Of a DNA stretch of 64,000 nucleotides, positions 1 to 12,648 are shown one piece after another; the first letter of the stretch is position 1; each line of letters opens with the position of its first letter. The notes beneath the pieces were generated by a model. The model did not search any database, was not told the origin of the DNA, and saw only the letters and a program-made list of their open reading frames with translations. The translations under genes and the position numbers were made by a program. Source of the DNA: Brugia malayi (lineage: Eukaryota; Nematoda; Chromadorea; Rhabditida; Onchocercidae); the NCBI RefSeq assembly GCF_000002995.4, contig NW_025062479.1:23862221-23926220 (forward strand), given 5' to 3'.

Positions 1-369
1 AATCGAACGATTAATAATGTATTTATGATATCCGTTCTTGTTATCCTTTTGCTTTCTTTTTCTGTTTTTATATAAAAAACAATTTTTTTTTTTTAAAAAT
101 CTATACTCATTATTTTGCATTTTCATATAACATTATTATTTCATTCATCGGTTAACCAAATTTAATTTGTCACTAAATTCATCGCAATTGTTGTCTAATT
201 ACTTTCTTCTATGGATAAAAATAATATTGATTAAATGAAAGAAAAAACAGTTGTAAGATAAGAGTTAGTTGCAAAATAAAATTTGTTAAATTTCCATTCA
301 AAAGTTTTAGTGTATGATGTTTTGAAAACAGGATAATTAAATCAAATCCGGAAAATTATCAGGATTATC
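1..369. other. Upstream region of the ENT gene
   Basis: AT-rich sequence with no open frame of note. A possible 3' splice acceptor (attatcag) ends at 362, seven bases before the ATG at 370. This would suit a spliced-leader addition site and a very short leader. No TATA-type element stands out. Confidence 0.4.
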
Positions 370-3300
370 ATGATAATATCCAAAAAGCCTACTGATAGAT
401 ATTATGCTGTTTATATGATTGTATTAATTCATGGATTTGGCATGTTAATGACGTGGAATATGTGGATTACTATTGCGCCTGCGGTAAGTTAACATTAATT
501 GGCGGTATTGTCACAATTTTCCTATGATTCATTGTTTATTTGCAAAAAAAAAGAATTTTTTTTTTTTTTTTGCTTTCTACCAAAGCAATAAAATTTTTAT
601 AATTCTTTCAAATAAAAGCTATCGAATTTTTTTTTTTTTTTTTATTATATATGCATGAAAGAAGCAAAAATATAGTTGATAAAAAAAGTGATGAGATGGA
701 AATTTGAAATTAAAATTTTTGCAGTATTATATGGAATATAAATTAATTGGAATGGATAGAAATGGTACAAAATATGTCTCGTCTTATGCAGCTAATTTCC
801 TTAGCTATTTAATTTTAGCTTCCAATTTACCAAATTTCACACTTAATTTGATTAATTTACTCTTTAATTTTAAGTTAGTTTTTGTTTTTTCCTCTTCATT
901 TCATTTAATATCAAATAATTGTATTTCACTGTTTAAAAATTTTACAATAGAATAGAATATTGATTGATTTATTTAAAAAAAACAAAGTTAACCGAGACAT
1001 CTTATCTTGATATCACTAAAGTAAACAAGTAATATGTAGCAATATTTTCGCGTTTAATTCAAAATTTCCAAGAATATATCAAAGAATTATCCTCAAATAA
1101 ATAAAAAATAAAATAAAATAAACAAATATATGCTCCAAATGGTTTAATATATAGCATTATCCAAAATGATTCGTCTCCGATAATTTTTTTTTTTTTTTTA
1201 TATATATGAAATTATATTATTATTTAGAAGATCCATCACATAAATCGAATTTAATTTGATGGAAAAACAGGAAGCTGAACATTCCGGTTACCTTGATGAT
1301 AGGAATTATGGAAGGGAATAATGGAGAATTTGCTGCGATTATTGATAAAAAAAATGATTAACCGGAAAAAATTTACAGAGGAAGTCTTGAAAAACGAATT
1401 ACATTATCACTTGCAGTTATGGCATTGATCTGTTTGATTACTCTTATATTCACCGTTATTGATACTTCCAGAAGTAAATTATAAATTTTCGTCATCTACT
1501 CGTATATTTGTGTAATTTTATTAGAAAGTTTGTTATTCTAAAAATATTTCAAGAAAGCGCAGATTGCTTAATTGATCATCCGAATTACACCTTAAATCAC
1601 CGATTATATATAGCATTTTTTGTTATAATCATTGATTAATTTAATCAATGAATATAAATATTCCGGAATTTCATATTACTTTTGCCATCAATGAATATAA
1701 ATAATCCGGAATTTCATATTACTTTTGGTTATACTGTATTCCAATAAAGAAAGCTGTGGTGATGAACCTATAATTATAATTACCGATTTTATAAATATTA
1801 CATTTAATTATATCGAAAAACTCAATTAATTTATAGAATATTACATTTGATCATAACTAAAAACTCAATTAATTTATAGATAAAGAGATAGAAAAAAATT
1901 ATGATATCATTGATTAATTTAATCAAAAAATTATAAACAATTATATGTGCTTCCTAAATTTAAAAAACGATTATATATGCATCCTACATTAAATTATCCA
2001 TTTTTTTTTTTTTTTTTTTTTTTTTTCACTATAATATTGAACAAATAACTTTTCTAATAAAATAATATCAATTAATCTTAGAAATAGTGTTGTTACCTAT
2101 TTAATTGTTTATTTGAAAAAAAAAATAACAAATGAACTGTTAACTCAGTTTTTTTTCAAAAAATAATTGCATTAATCAATTTAATTTTTTCCAGTGGTTA
2201 CGGTATTCTTTATTATAACGATTACTACGGTAGCAATACAGAATGCTGCATGTGGTCTGTACCAAAATTCATTATATGGTTTGGTTGCAGTTTTCCCACC
2301 ACAATATACCAATGCTATTCTTCTTGGTAGTAATATTTGTGGTACATTTGTATCCGTTGTTAATATTATAACAATTGTTGGTTAGTTTAATACACAAATC
2401 CATTTAATTAATTAAATTGCCATTTAATTAAAATGATTTAACAAATTACAATATATATTACGATCCATTACTTCTTACCATTACTTTGTCAAATAATGGT
2501 ACTTAGTAAAGCTTGAATAATAAATAAAATTAAATGATGATAGTATTTTAATTAGACACATAAACAAAGAAACATTTAATTAGATATATAAACAAATTAT
2601 ATGTGTCACTAAGCAGTTTCAAGATTTATCCTTGTGAATCCTTGCTGTAAATAATCTTGCATTGTTAAAATGCTGAAAATAAGTACAGTTTAATAAAAGT
2701 TTTAACTTTAAATTTATTATTCAATCTTTTAGCAACAAATGATATTAAAACTGCTGCTTTCTTCTATTTCTTCATATCATTTCTGGCAGTTCTCACATGT
2801 TTTGGCTCATTATTTATACTTGTAAAATTAGTAAGTGTTTACAATTATTATTATTTCACCATATTTTAGTCTTTTCAATTTTGAAGTGTTAATTTTTTTC
2901 ATAATTATTTTAATTTTGATAATTTAAATCTTTTTTATTCATATTTTTTATTTCCATATGTTATACTTACTATAATTACTTCAAATCTTACTTACTTGAT
3001 GATATATTCAAAAGCATATGTTAATATATTTGCGTGATATTGCAGGATTTTTATCAGTATTACATGCAAAAAGCAATTGAGAAAATGGGAAAGAGAAATT
3101 TGGATGGAATATTGGTTGAATTCAAACAAAATAATAGTAATATAAATAAAACTGGATTAAAAAGTAATAATTGCGAAGTTAGCAAACATACGAACATTTC
3201 AAACAGTGGTGATATTGATTTATTAACAATAAATTTTCGGATGAAATTATACCTGTATTACGATGTTTTCAAAAAGGTTATTTCATTCTAAAATTAGTTA

Positions 3301-5298
3301 ATTCATGACTTTATTAAGTAATTAATTTACTTATACTTTAACTTTTCCTGTCATGTTATTTATCAGTTTTTTTTTTTTCTAGCAAAGTAGTTTAAAATCA
3401 AACTATCACAGTGACTGAAAGATCACTAAATTGATTGCAGTTATTATCTTTATGTCAAATACTTCATCATGAAAAAATGTTCAAGCATAAGATGATCAAA
3501 TCATAAAAATAATACATGAAAATATTTCTCAGTTGATCAACAAATTATCTTCTTATCATTCATTATCAGATTGATATATGTGTAATTAATTACTTTTTTT
3601 TTTATCATGATCCATAATTTATTTTTTGTCATTTTATATCCTGATCTTGCCATGTATTTATTTTAATTAGTGGATTAATTTGATAAATTTTCTTGCATTA
3701 ATTTGCTAATTCCATTTTGTTCATTTGCTAGATCAAGCTATTCACTAATTTTTCAGAAATGAATCAATAAAAAAAAAGCTAAAATGGAATTGATCATTGA
3801 TAAAATTATTTCTTGGAAATAGAATATTGATTGTTTATATGAATTTATGTTCAGATAAGAATGCAATGCTTCAATATTTGGTTTATATTCGTTGTAACAA
3901 TAGCATTATTTCCAGCAGTAATGGCTGATGTGAAAGTTTATAGTGAAAACGGTATTTACAGCTTTGTAATACCAGGTAAGTATTATTATCACTGATATCA
4001 CTGATAAGTTTAACTGAAATGAATTGAATGTTAAGTGATTAGAATTGTGATGTCTTTAACAAATTGATTAAATCATAATTTGATTAAAACGATGTATTAC
4101 ATTTTTTACCTATCATACTGATTGATAATAATTTTAAGAAATGACTTATTGTTCTGGAAGATTTAATTTACATATTATTTAACTGAACCATATGATTTAT
4201 TATTTAAGTTTAATATATTCAATTAGATATAATCTGCCATTAACTTATATGAACAGATAAATTATTGTTGCATATTTTCAGAAAAATTATTCACCCCAGT
4301 AACCACATACTTTTTTTTCAATCTCTTTGCTTTTTTTGGATCATTTTTGGCAAATTTCGTGCATTGGGTATTTCTTTTTTGGAGTCTTATTTTTTCCAAG
4401 AATAATTTTAAAAATTCCATAAATAAAAAAAACTGAAACTTTTTTTTTTAAAAAAAAAGAAAAAAACGATAAAAAATGAAAAATTAAAATTATAAATGAA
4501 TAAAATTTAGCCTCAACCTAAATGGCTTGTGATACCAGTTATCATACAAGTAGCTTTTATTCCGCTAATGTTAATCTGTAACTTTCGATCAGCACATCGA
4601 ACATGGAAAATATTAATTTATAATACATGGGTTTACATTGCTCTGGCTATCTCAATGTCATTATGCAGCGGATATTTCAGTGCCTTGGCCCTTATGTACG
4701 CACCAAAGTAAGTCCATTCTTTAAACTTACTTCAATTTCTTCCTCATATCCATCATTTCAGTAATTTTGACTTATCTGACATTGTTTACCACTTAAGTAT
4801 TACTGATAAAAGTCAAACCTATTGAATATTGCCAGACAAAATTACAGAATTAGCACAGAGTTTTAGATTTAAAATTCAACATTTCCATAGCAAACAGAAC
4901 ATCAGAATTGAAATTTGTAACTGTTAAGTTCAATTTTTTAATTATTATCTGTTAATTTTTAATTGCTAATTGTTAAATTTTAGACAGGTTGAAGCATCAA
5001 AATCTACGATTGCTGGAATGATTGCTGCTTTCTTCCTTATGTTTGGTTACTTTTTTCATTATTATCCAAAAAAAAAAGCAGAATTAAACTTTCAACTTTG
5101 ATCTAAGATAAGCATAACAAAGTATTTCGAATCATTCAATTGGAACACACTAAATTGGTTAAACTATAATTTTCAATTCAAATGAAATTACTGTAATTTC
5201 AATATTACTTTTCAGGTGTGATATGTGGTACATTACTTACATTCGTCATATTATGGTTTATTGATAGCGTTGGACCACTACAACCTACAAAATTATGA
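370..5298 (+). CDS. Equilibrative nucleoside transporter (ENT/SLC29 family)
   Basis: Predicted multi-pass plasma-membrane carrier for nucleosides or nucleobases. I place 11 coding exons: 370-483, 725-873, 1379-1473, 2195-2380, 2733-2830, 3046-3276, 3855-3975, 4282-4367, 4511-4707, 4984-5045, 5216-5298. All junctions are gt..ag and phases close to give 473 aa, near the usual ENT length of about 450. Exon 1 encodes TM1 with the MTWNMW form of the family's PWN motif. Exon 4 carries the TM4-5 signature (SLYGLVAVFPPQYTNA then ILLGSNICGTF). Exon 6 is the hydrophilic central loop (about 77 residues, Asn/Lys-rich), as expected between TM6 and TM7. Exon 8 has the FFFNLFAFFGS segment of TM8, and exon 9 has IPLMLICNF and SGYFSALALMYAP typical of TM9-10. 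The ATG at 370 is chosen because it begins the conserved SKKPTDRYYAVY stretch right after a possible acceptor. Substrate cannot be read from sequence. The family call is firm; the paralogue is not assigned. Confidence 0.93.
1643..1880. repeat. Two short tandem duplications in ENT intron 3
   Basis: A 44-bp unit (core ATCAATGAATATAAATA, then TCCGGAATTTCATATTAC) is present twice at about 1644-1730. A second unit of about 43 bp (ATTACATTT..CTCAATTAATTTATAG) is present twice at about 1793-1880. Both are noncoding and near-identical between copies, so they look recent. Confidence 0.75.
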
Positions 5299-5350
5299 AA
5301 GAAAAAGAGTAGAAATAGTGACTGAAATGATAGTATTCATATAAGTAAAA

Positions 5351-5431
5351 TCTTTCTACCGTATCCCATCTCTTCTTACCGCATCCAATCTCTTCTTACC
5401 GTACTTTTCATGCCGTTCTACCGTATCGCTC
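5351..5431. repeat. 20-bp tandem repeat in the ENT 3' flank
   Basis: Units of 20 bp start at 5351, 5371 and 5391 (consensus TCTTCTTACCGTATCCAATC), followed by a fourth partial unit (TTCTACCGTATCGCTC) at 5416. They lie 53 bases after the stop codon, so are probably in the 3' UTR. They are richer in GC than their surroundings. Confidence 0.8.
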
Positions 5432-6510
5432 ATATTTCATTGTATTCTATCATTTTGCAATATATATATATTGTATGAGAAAAAGGAATTATTGTCTTTT
5501 TATTTTTTATTTATTGCTGCTAATTTTGGTTTATTTTAATATTATGCTATAACTGCTCTATAAAATATTCATACAATTAGCAACAAATATTTTTTTCAAT
5601 TGCAGAAGTAGATTAAAAAATGATAATTAAACCTGATCTAATGTTACTTTTTCGTTCATATGTAACTTATTTTGAACAATTTTATTGATTTCGAACTGAC
5701 TATAAATTGCTCAATTAAGTTTTATTTAATAAAAGATAAAATGTTATCAGTTAACTTTACATTACTACCACTACTGCAACAACAACACATATCAATCTTT
5801 AATATTTCTTTTGGAATTATTTAGTGCTTGAAAAATCTAAATGTCAATTCACTGATAGTTTTTCTCGAGAATTTAAATTCTTTAATTCATCAAACATTCA
5901 ACAAATCATTTCAACATTTTAGGGATTTCAGAATACGTCGCATGCAACATAAAGTTTATTTTCCCATTTGGTCGGTGGAGGGAAATTTGTTGATGATTGT
6001 TTGGCACGGAAATTTCTAATTTTAATATGGTCTGATTAGAAGTGGGAAGGATTGAGATTTACGAGGTTTATTATCTTTAATTATGATAGGATGAGGAGAA
6101 ATTGAGAATTCTTATCAGAGATTTAAGATTAAAGTATTTTTAAAATAAAATAAAGATAGGAGAAGATATTTAGAATTTGATGAGATGCAACAGATGAAGA
6201 AAAGTTAGGTGGGAATTAGCGAAATAATTTTGACAGAGAAGTGATAAAGTTGATGATAAATATGTTATCATTAGATGACAATAAATTATTCAACAATGTT
6301 TATCCTTTAGCAATTTTTTTTCACTTAATCAGTTCTATATTAGAGGAATATGAAACTTTTCCAGAAAGTTGATTATTGTTATTAAAAAGTAAATAATTAC
6401 TTAATGCAAGATTATTTTTTTCTTCTTTTTTCTTTCTTGAAGTTTCAAGTATTTCACGCATTCATAATTTAATTTGATATTGGATTGATAATGTTTTTTT
6501 TTTTTTTTTT

Positions 6511-6520
6511 TCTTTTTCAG
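6511..6520 (+). promoter_or_regulatory. Candidate spliced-leader acceptor of the Spindly gene
   Basis: A long T-run leads into tctttttcag ending at 6520, 39 bases upstream of the ATG at 6560. No coding exon precedes it, so it is either a trans-splice site or the acceptor of a 5' UTR intron. Confidence 0.55.
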
Positions 6521-6559
6521 TTTTAATTGATTTGAAAATTACTCGTTGATGTAGGAGTA

Positions 6560-9500
6560 ATGGATGCTGAAATTGAAGAGCTAAAGTAAGGTTACTTTAC
6601 AAATTTTTGTAAAATCAACCATCTAGATTTTTATAGTCTCATTTTTAAGAATATTTTATTGATTTTTGTGAGATTTAGGCAAGAAAACCTCATATGGATT
6701 ATCGTATAAGCTCAAGCGAATATTCTGTGGATTTTATATAAATTTTCAATTAAAAGTTGCTGAAGATTTTATTCTGATTTTTAGTATTTTTTTTTTTTCA
6801 CATACAAAATACAATAATACACAATCGCTTGCATGTCTTTATGTTTTGTTTTAATCATTTATTGTTATAGATTGAAATTAAAAGAATCAGAATCAAAACA
6901 AGTGGCCATTGCCCAGTTGGCGAAAGAGATATTGGAGAAGGATAAAGATAAAGATCAACGCCTTTCTACGCTTGGTGAAGAAAATCTTCAGCAATCAAGA
7001 GTATAAATTTATGTTTGCATCGATACATTTATGTTTTGTTAACTTTATCGTTTTGTGATAGTCATAAAACCTTTAAAATAATCATCATTATAAGTAGCAT
7101 TTGTTAAGAAAATTCGATTACTTCATCGAATTATTTTAAAGTAATAAAATATCAACCATTAAATTATAATTTCAGGATATCGCTCGGTTACAAGCATTAC
7201 TGAAAACTCGTGATGAATATTTGGCTGATGCTGAGAGTGAAATAATAAAACTTCGCAATGAAATTACCGAAATAAATGGTACTAAAAGCGCTTATTTGGT
7301 CGAACTTGAACAAAAAATATCTTCTCTTCGTACAGAGGTTTCTTATATTAATTTGCTACATAGTGAAGTATCATTTACTTCCTCTTATTTTTGTCAACTA
7401 TTTGTCATTTATGATAATTTTTTCATATCGTCTTATTTTTATCAGTTGATTTTAGTTTCATGTTTTTTTTTTTTTTTTTTTTAATGGCTGTTTTAATTAC
7501 TGACAATTTTTTTTCCTAGAATAATAGATCTGATCATTCTTGATTTCGAATTAAAAAGTGAGACATAAAATATTAAAAGCGAAATAAAAACTCCGATTAA
7601 TATATTTTGAAAGCAGTCACTTACAGATAAATGAAAAGAATGACATGCTATTTGAACAAGAACAAGAAATACAAGGATTAAAAAAAACATTGGCATCGAA
7701 AGAGCGGGAATTGGAAAAAGCATCACAAAAACCTGATGTTGCAATCATCCAGACATCGAACACTTTTTCTGATTCTGAACGAGAAAAGTTGAATCAAAAA
7801 ATGGTTAACCAATACTTTCTTGAACCAATACTTTCTTAGAATGCCCAAAACTATGCTATAAGAAAAAATTATTTTGAAATTTCTTATATTTCTAAATCTT
7901 ACATTACTTTGACTTTTTCAGGCGGAATTGGAATTGGAGAAGAATTTGATATTGGAGGAGATTTCAGAGCTACAAGATAAAGTAGTTATAGCTAATCGAA
8001 ATTTGGACAATGAAAGAAGCCATGTTGAGGAGCTGTCAACGATATGTAATGCTTACAAACATGACGTTGAGGTTTATCCTTCGTTCTTTGATTTAAAAAA
8101 TTTCTTTTTGTAATTTAATCCTATTTGAATAATATGCACTTTTTCATCTTTTGTCATGTTTTATTTCAAAGATAATTTGAAGGAATTAAAAAATCGATGT
8201 AATGAATTAACTTCCGAATTGAATGAGTATCGCAGTAAAACAAAGATCGCAAAGAGAGGAAACTCAATGTTTTTTGAGGTGAGTTAAGCAATTCATCTTT
8301 ATAAAGAAAGAAGTTTCTATGTTAGTTTCATTTTAAACTTTAAAAATTATTTTCGTGATTTTGTTTTTGCAGTATTTCTCAGTTTTCATACTGTTGCTGT
8401 CATTGTTATTTTAGGTTTCGTTTTTAGTTTGTTGATGAAAGAGTTAAACTGGAAAAAGATCTTCTGAAGCTCAAATGCCAGAATGATTTTTTTGCTAGTC
8501 AGAAAGAAGCATATGAATTGGAATTAAACGAGCTTAGAAACGAATTAATGCTTGCATTAACTTTGCGCGCTAACGAAGGAAATACTGGTAAATGATTGTT
8601 TAATAATATGTTAGCTATTTAATCAAATTTGTTTTAAGGTAGAAGAGATGTCAGAGTTTTTATTTGATGCTCCTAAGAAAAGTATGTTATTTTTTTGGCA
8701 TGTCAGTTTTTGTAATTTTTATAGATGTTGTATAGTGTGAATTGTTATGCACATCATAATACCGCAAATGCATTCAAATATTTGTCATATTTGTTGTTTT
8801 TCTGGTGCAAATGAATGTTTTTTTGCTGGTATTGATCTACCCATTTTCTTTATTTACTTCTATTTTAATTAAGGCAGTGATACAAGTATGTTACAACTGG
8901 AGATTTCTCGCTTACGTACTGAACTGACGACACTTAATGCAAAATTACTAGAGAAATGCAAGGAGAGCACACAAGTTGAGACAGAGAGTGTTTCAAATAC
9001 TTCAAAGATGATTGATATGAGAGAATATGCCTTCAACAGTTTGAAGTTAGTTTTCTTTTATTATGTTTTTTCATTTACAACTAAAATTTTGAAGATTCAA
9101 GAAGAATGCACAAGAAAATTGTTTGGATTATGCCTGGTCTGTATGAATGCAAAACCTAGGCTTTATTTAATCATTCGCATTGATAATCCTAAGTTGAGGT
9201 TAGTGAATGCTAACAGGTAATTTTCGAAGTTCATCAAATCTTATTATGATGATCAATAATAAATTGATACCCTTAACAATTTCTTCTATTAATTTTGTTG
9301 CAGAGAAGAGGTGAAAATGTTGACTTTAAAATTAGGCAGAGCGGAGAAAGAGCGCATGGCATACTTTGATAAAGTTCGAGAATCAGAGATTCGATATTCG
9401 GAAGAGTGTAAGCGTTCCCGAAAGCTTTCAAACGAAATTGACTGCTTAAAAAGACGACTTATATTGGAGCAAAAAAAGAGTTTTAATAATACTCTTTCTA

Positions 9501-11559
9501 AAGCGTTTAAGCCTTCAAAAGGTTCATATTTATTTTTTAAAAAATAGGCCTGATTTACATGTACTTAATTTACTACTCGTTCTAAACTGCTGATAATTAA
9601 CGCGAAAATTTTTTAATTTAAATTGTCGGATTAGTCAAAAATTCGGTAGTTTTAAATAGCAGTCGCTTGTTTTATCTTAAAATCAATGTTATTCCTTACT
9701 TTGGTCCCTTCATCATGATTTATTCGGTGAATTTCATTCTATTTTACATAATTTTGTGCATCATTTGCCAATACATTATTGATAATCTTTTTAGAAATTC
9801 TATCGAAAAACATTACTGATTTCAATGAAAAAATTGCTAATATTAATCAAATTGATATGGATGATCCAACTATCAGCGAAATTCAGAGCTCATTTACACT
9901 ATCGAGTTGCTCTCTCAGACGTCCATCGGGAGACGAAGAAATTGCTACTGTTACAACTAGTACTTTTTTCTTTATTTTTATTTCAAATCTTATATATTTC
10001 TGGAAAATACAAACTACCTATGTCTCTTGATTATTGCTTTAAATCATTAGATATAAACTTTAGTCGTTCTGTGATTACTTTGTTTTAGATTCTATGATAA
10101 CTCAGTTACATTTAACTGTTGTATGCACGGTGTTTACATTTTGACCGAATAATTAGAATCATTTTTTATTTTTAGTAATCTCTTATTTGCTTTTTTTTTT
10201 TTCTGTCATTCATTTGGATAGAAGTTCTATGAACTAGAATTATAAACAGTGTGAGAAAAAAAAAAAAGGGTTTTACTTTGTCTTTAATGTTAATTTGAAG
10301 TAGTTATTCTTATGATTGAGCTAAAGAGTTTGTATCTCTATTAGCTTATGTTTGTTAGGTTCAAATAATTCATTTCTTAGGCTAACTTTATAAAGGCATT
10401 GTACTGTTTCTATACGTACGTGTATATACGTTGTCCCATTGTCCTTTTTTTTTTTTATTTTCAATTACCTTAAAGGAACAGAAACAATTCCTATCGAATC
10501 AATATCTGATACTGATCAAAATGAACCACCACATTTAAATGAACAATCAAATACGAATGATAAAGAAATGCCTGTTAAGAAACGATTAAAATTTCAGGTT
10601 TGTCACATACTGTTATTCATATATATAGATTAAAAAATTGCACATTACTTTATTTTTTAGAATGACTGATTGATAATTTTTTTTAAAAGAAGAAAAATTT
10701 ACTAATGACTTATGGCTTATATTCCTTTACCAAATTAAAAAATAGATGATTTTTTTTGTGGTATTTTATGATCATTTCTATAGGCATAACTTTACTGCTG
10801 GCATGTTAGAACATATTCTTTGTTTCTTGAAAGTTATCTTCATTTATAATAAGGAGTTGAAATAAATATTTAAGGCTAAAATAAAGTATTTTGTTTAGTC
10901 TTAAATAATAGCGGTTTTTTTTTTTTTTTTTTTTTTTTTTTATTTTTACTCTTTTGGGATAATTTTATTTTCTCATTTGTAGATACCAAATGAAGGATCT
11001 AATCAGTTGGTTGCGGATCGAGCTAATGATATGTATCCGAAAAAACCAAAACCAAAAAGAAAAATAATGCGAAGGGTTTGTTTGAATTTGCATGGATAAA
11101 TGTTAATTGTTAAAGGATAACTTAGAGAGAAATAAGCCTATTAATTGTTTCAGAAGGAATTTTTGTATTTATGAAAGTTGCACTGAAAAGAAATTATTAC
11201 TTTATTGAACGCAAGTAATTTCTTTTTTAGTAGTTAGGTATGAGACTTGAATAATAAGATTCAAGACTTATGTTTGGCTGTTGAAGTGATTGATTTTATC
11301 ATTTTAAACTTTTAAAATAATGATATGTGTCCGAAAAAAAACGAAAACCAAAAAGGAAAATCATGCATGATGGTGATGTAAGTGACAACTCATAGAGAAA
11401 TAACAGTTAATAATTTCTCCATTAAACTTTTTATCACATCAGAATATTATATCATTGATATACTAGGTTGATCTTTATGTTGTTTTAGTACATACTATAC
11501 ATATTATAACTGTTGATAAAGCTAATCATTTTCAGGTATGTGAAGCTAGTAGCTTGTGA
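6560..11559 (+). CDS. spdl-1: Spindly homologue (kinetochore dynein-dynactin adaptor)
   Basis: Coiled-coil protein expected to recruit dynein-dynactin to kinetochores and link it to the RZZ complex. Exons: 6560-6585, 6871-7000, 7176-7337, 7627-7803, 7922-8071, 8183-8278, 8428-8587, 8874-9045, 9304-9521, 9795-9959, 10476-10597, 10983-11075, 11536-11559; 564 aa (human Spindly is about 605). Residues 1-36 align with the Spindly N-terminus, with a degenerate CC1 box (AIAQLAKEILE, 21-31). Residues 241-252, GNSMFFEFVDER, match the Spindly motif (human GNSLFAEVEDRR) at nearly the same position. Long heptad-rich coils run to about 430, then a disordered tail with basic clusters (KKPKPKRK near 546). 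No C-terminal CaaX farnesylation motif is present. The exon 6 acceptor (ttgaag at 8182) is weak and the last exon is uncertain (see 12253). The family was recognised by these motifs from memory of the human protein. Confidence 0.85.
11311..11420 (+). pseudogene. Decayed tandem copy of Spindly exon 12
   Basis: The stretch aatgatatgtgtccg, an A-run, then cgaaaaccaaaaagg at about 11318-11357 mirrors 11024-11066 of exon 12. Similarity continues into the flanking intron (aacttagagagaaataa against aactcatagagaaataa). The copy has two extra A residues, which break the frame, and no convincing acceptor. A gtaagt donor remains at about 11389. Confidence 0.7.
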
Positions 11560-11892
11560 AAAGAATTATCTGCTATGGTTCATTCTGTAAAGCAAGATTC
11601 TAAAATATTTATTTATGTTGCATTTTTTAGCTCTTCTATATTGGTGCTCTGGCTTGGTACTAATTTTATAAATGAAAGCAGTAAATAGTTTTATAATGGT
11701 AATATTTTGCATCAGCAGATCTCAATTTAGAAACTAATTTAGAAAAATTATGGCGAAATTTTCTTATTTAATTTCTGGATACAACTATAATTTGCCTTTT
11801 TCTTTTTTTTTTTTTCTTTAATTAGTTTCAATATACTTCATAAATATTCATTATGCTTGTAAATATAAAAAAATATTGTTTTACTTTTTTTT

Positions 11893-11923
<31 letters not shown>

Positions 11924-12648
11924 GTATCTCTCATTTCTTATTCTAACGTATCAATTTTGTATTGTGATATCTTTTTATTTATTTTTTATTTTTGCGGTGA
12001 ATACTCTCTGTCACTTAGCTATGATTTGCATTTCAAGATATTTGTACTGTGTTTCATTAAAAGATGAAATTAAAATATTCGATATTTCTGTTTTTTTTTT
12101 TTCTTTCTTTGTATTGCCTTTAATGGTTTCAAAAGAGTTATCCAGTGGCAATTTTTTTTTTTTTTTTCAAGCATTTTAATATCTTTCAATTATTTTGAAA
12201 AAATTCAAAAGTAACACACTGAGTTATTTGCAAGCATATTTAATCGTTTCAGATGAATAATTTCAATGAAGGAAGAAGCCTTGAGGCATTCTTCTATAAT
12301 TTATCCGGTTATGTTAACAATTAATGTATAAAATATTTTAAACTACATAATACAAACATAATACTTTATTCTTTGAAGAAAGAGAGAGAGAGAGTGGAAG
12401 GTGATGTGTGACAATAAATACTGTTCTGAATACTCATAATTTTGTGGTGTTCAACAATGAGACCACAGTCGATTTTTGATTTTTTCATTTTTTTCATCTT
12501 TTTTTTCTTCGCTGAAAAAACGAATTATTGTTATTTTCAAATTTCGATCATTTATGTATGACGTGTTATGTGTGTTAATTGTACAAATGATTATTTGTAG
12601 GTAAATAACCTAATAAACAAAGGAGGTAACAACAGTGGTTATATTTTG
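11560..12648. other. Intergenic region between Spindly and eIF2A genes
   Basis: AT-rich with long T-runs and a CT dinucleotide tract at 11893-11930. It contains one possible extra exon at 12253-12324 (separate entry). A possible trans-splice acceptor (gtaacaacag) ends at 12635, 13 bases before the eIF2A start. Confidence 0.45.
12253..12324 (+). CDS. Possible alternative last exon of the Spindly gene
   Basis: A good acceptor (cgtttcag, ending at 12252) is followed by 23 codons in phase 0 and a stop (MNNFNEGRSLEAFFYN, then LSGYVNN). It could be joined to exon 12 (ends 11075, phase 0) instead of the 7-codon exon at 11536. Composition looks more protein-like than its surroundings, but there is no homology to support it. 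It could also be a small noncoding exon of the eIF2A transcript. Confidence 0.25.
   Translation: MNNFNEGRSLEAFFYNLSGYVNN

Larger units (their letters stand above)
5299..6559. other. Intergenic region between ENT and Spindly genes
   Basis: No gene recognised. It holds the 20-bp TACCG repeats listed separately at 5351-5431, then AT-rich sequence. A T-run followed by ctttttcag ending at 6520 is a good trans-splice acceptor for the next gene. AATAAA-like sequence near 5727 could end the ENT transcript. Confidence 0.5.

Noticed and set aside
5828..6019. 63-codon + frame between ENT and Spindly
   Set aside because: Short, no splice partner and no recognisable similarity. Not excluded, but not supportable.
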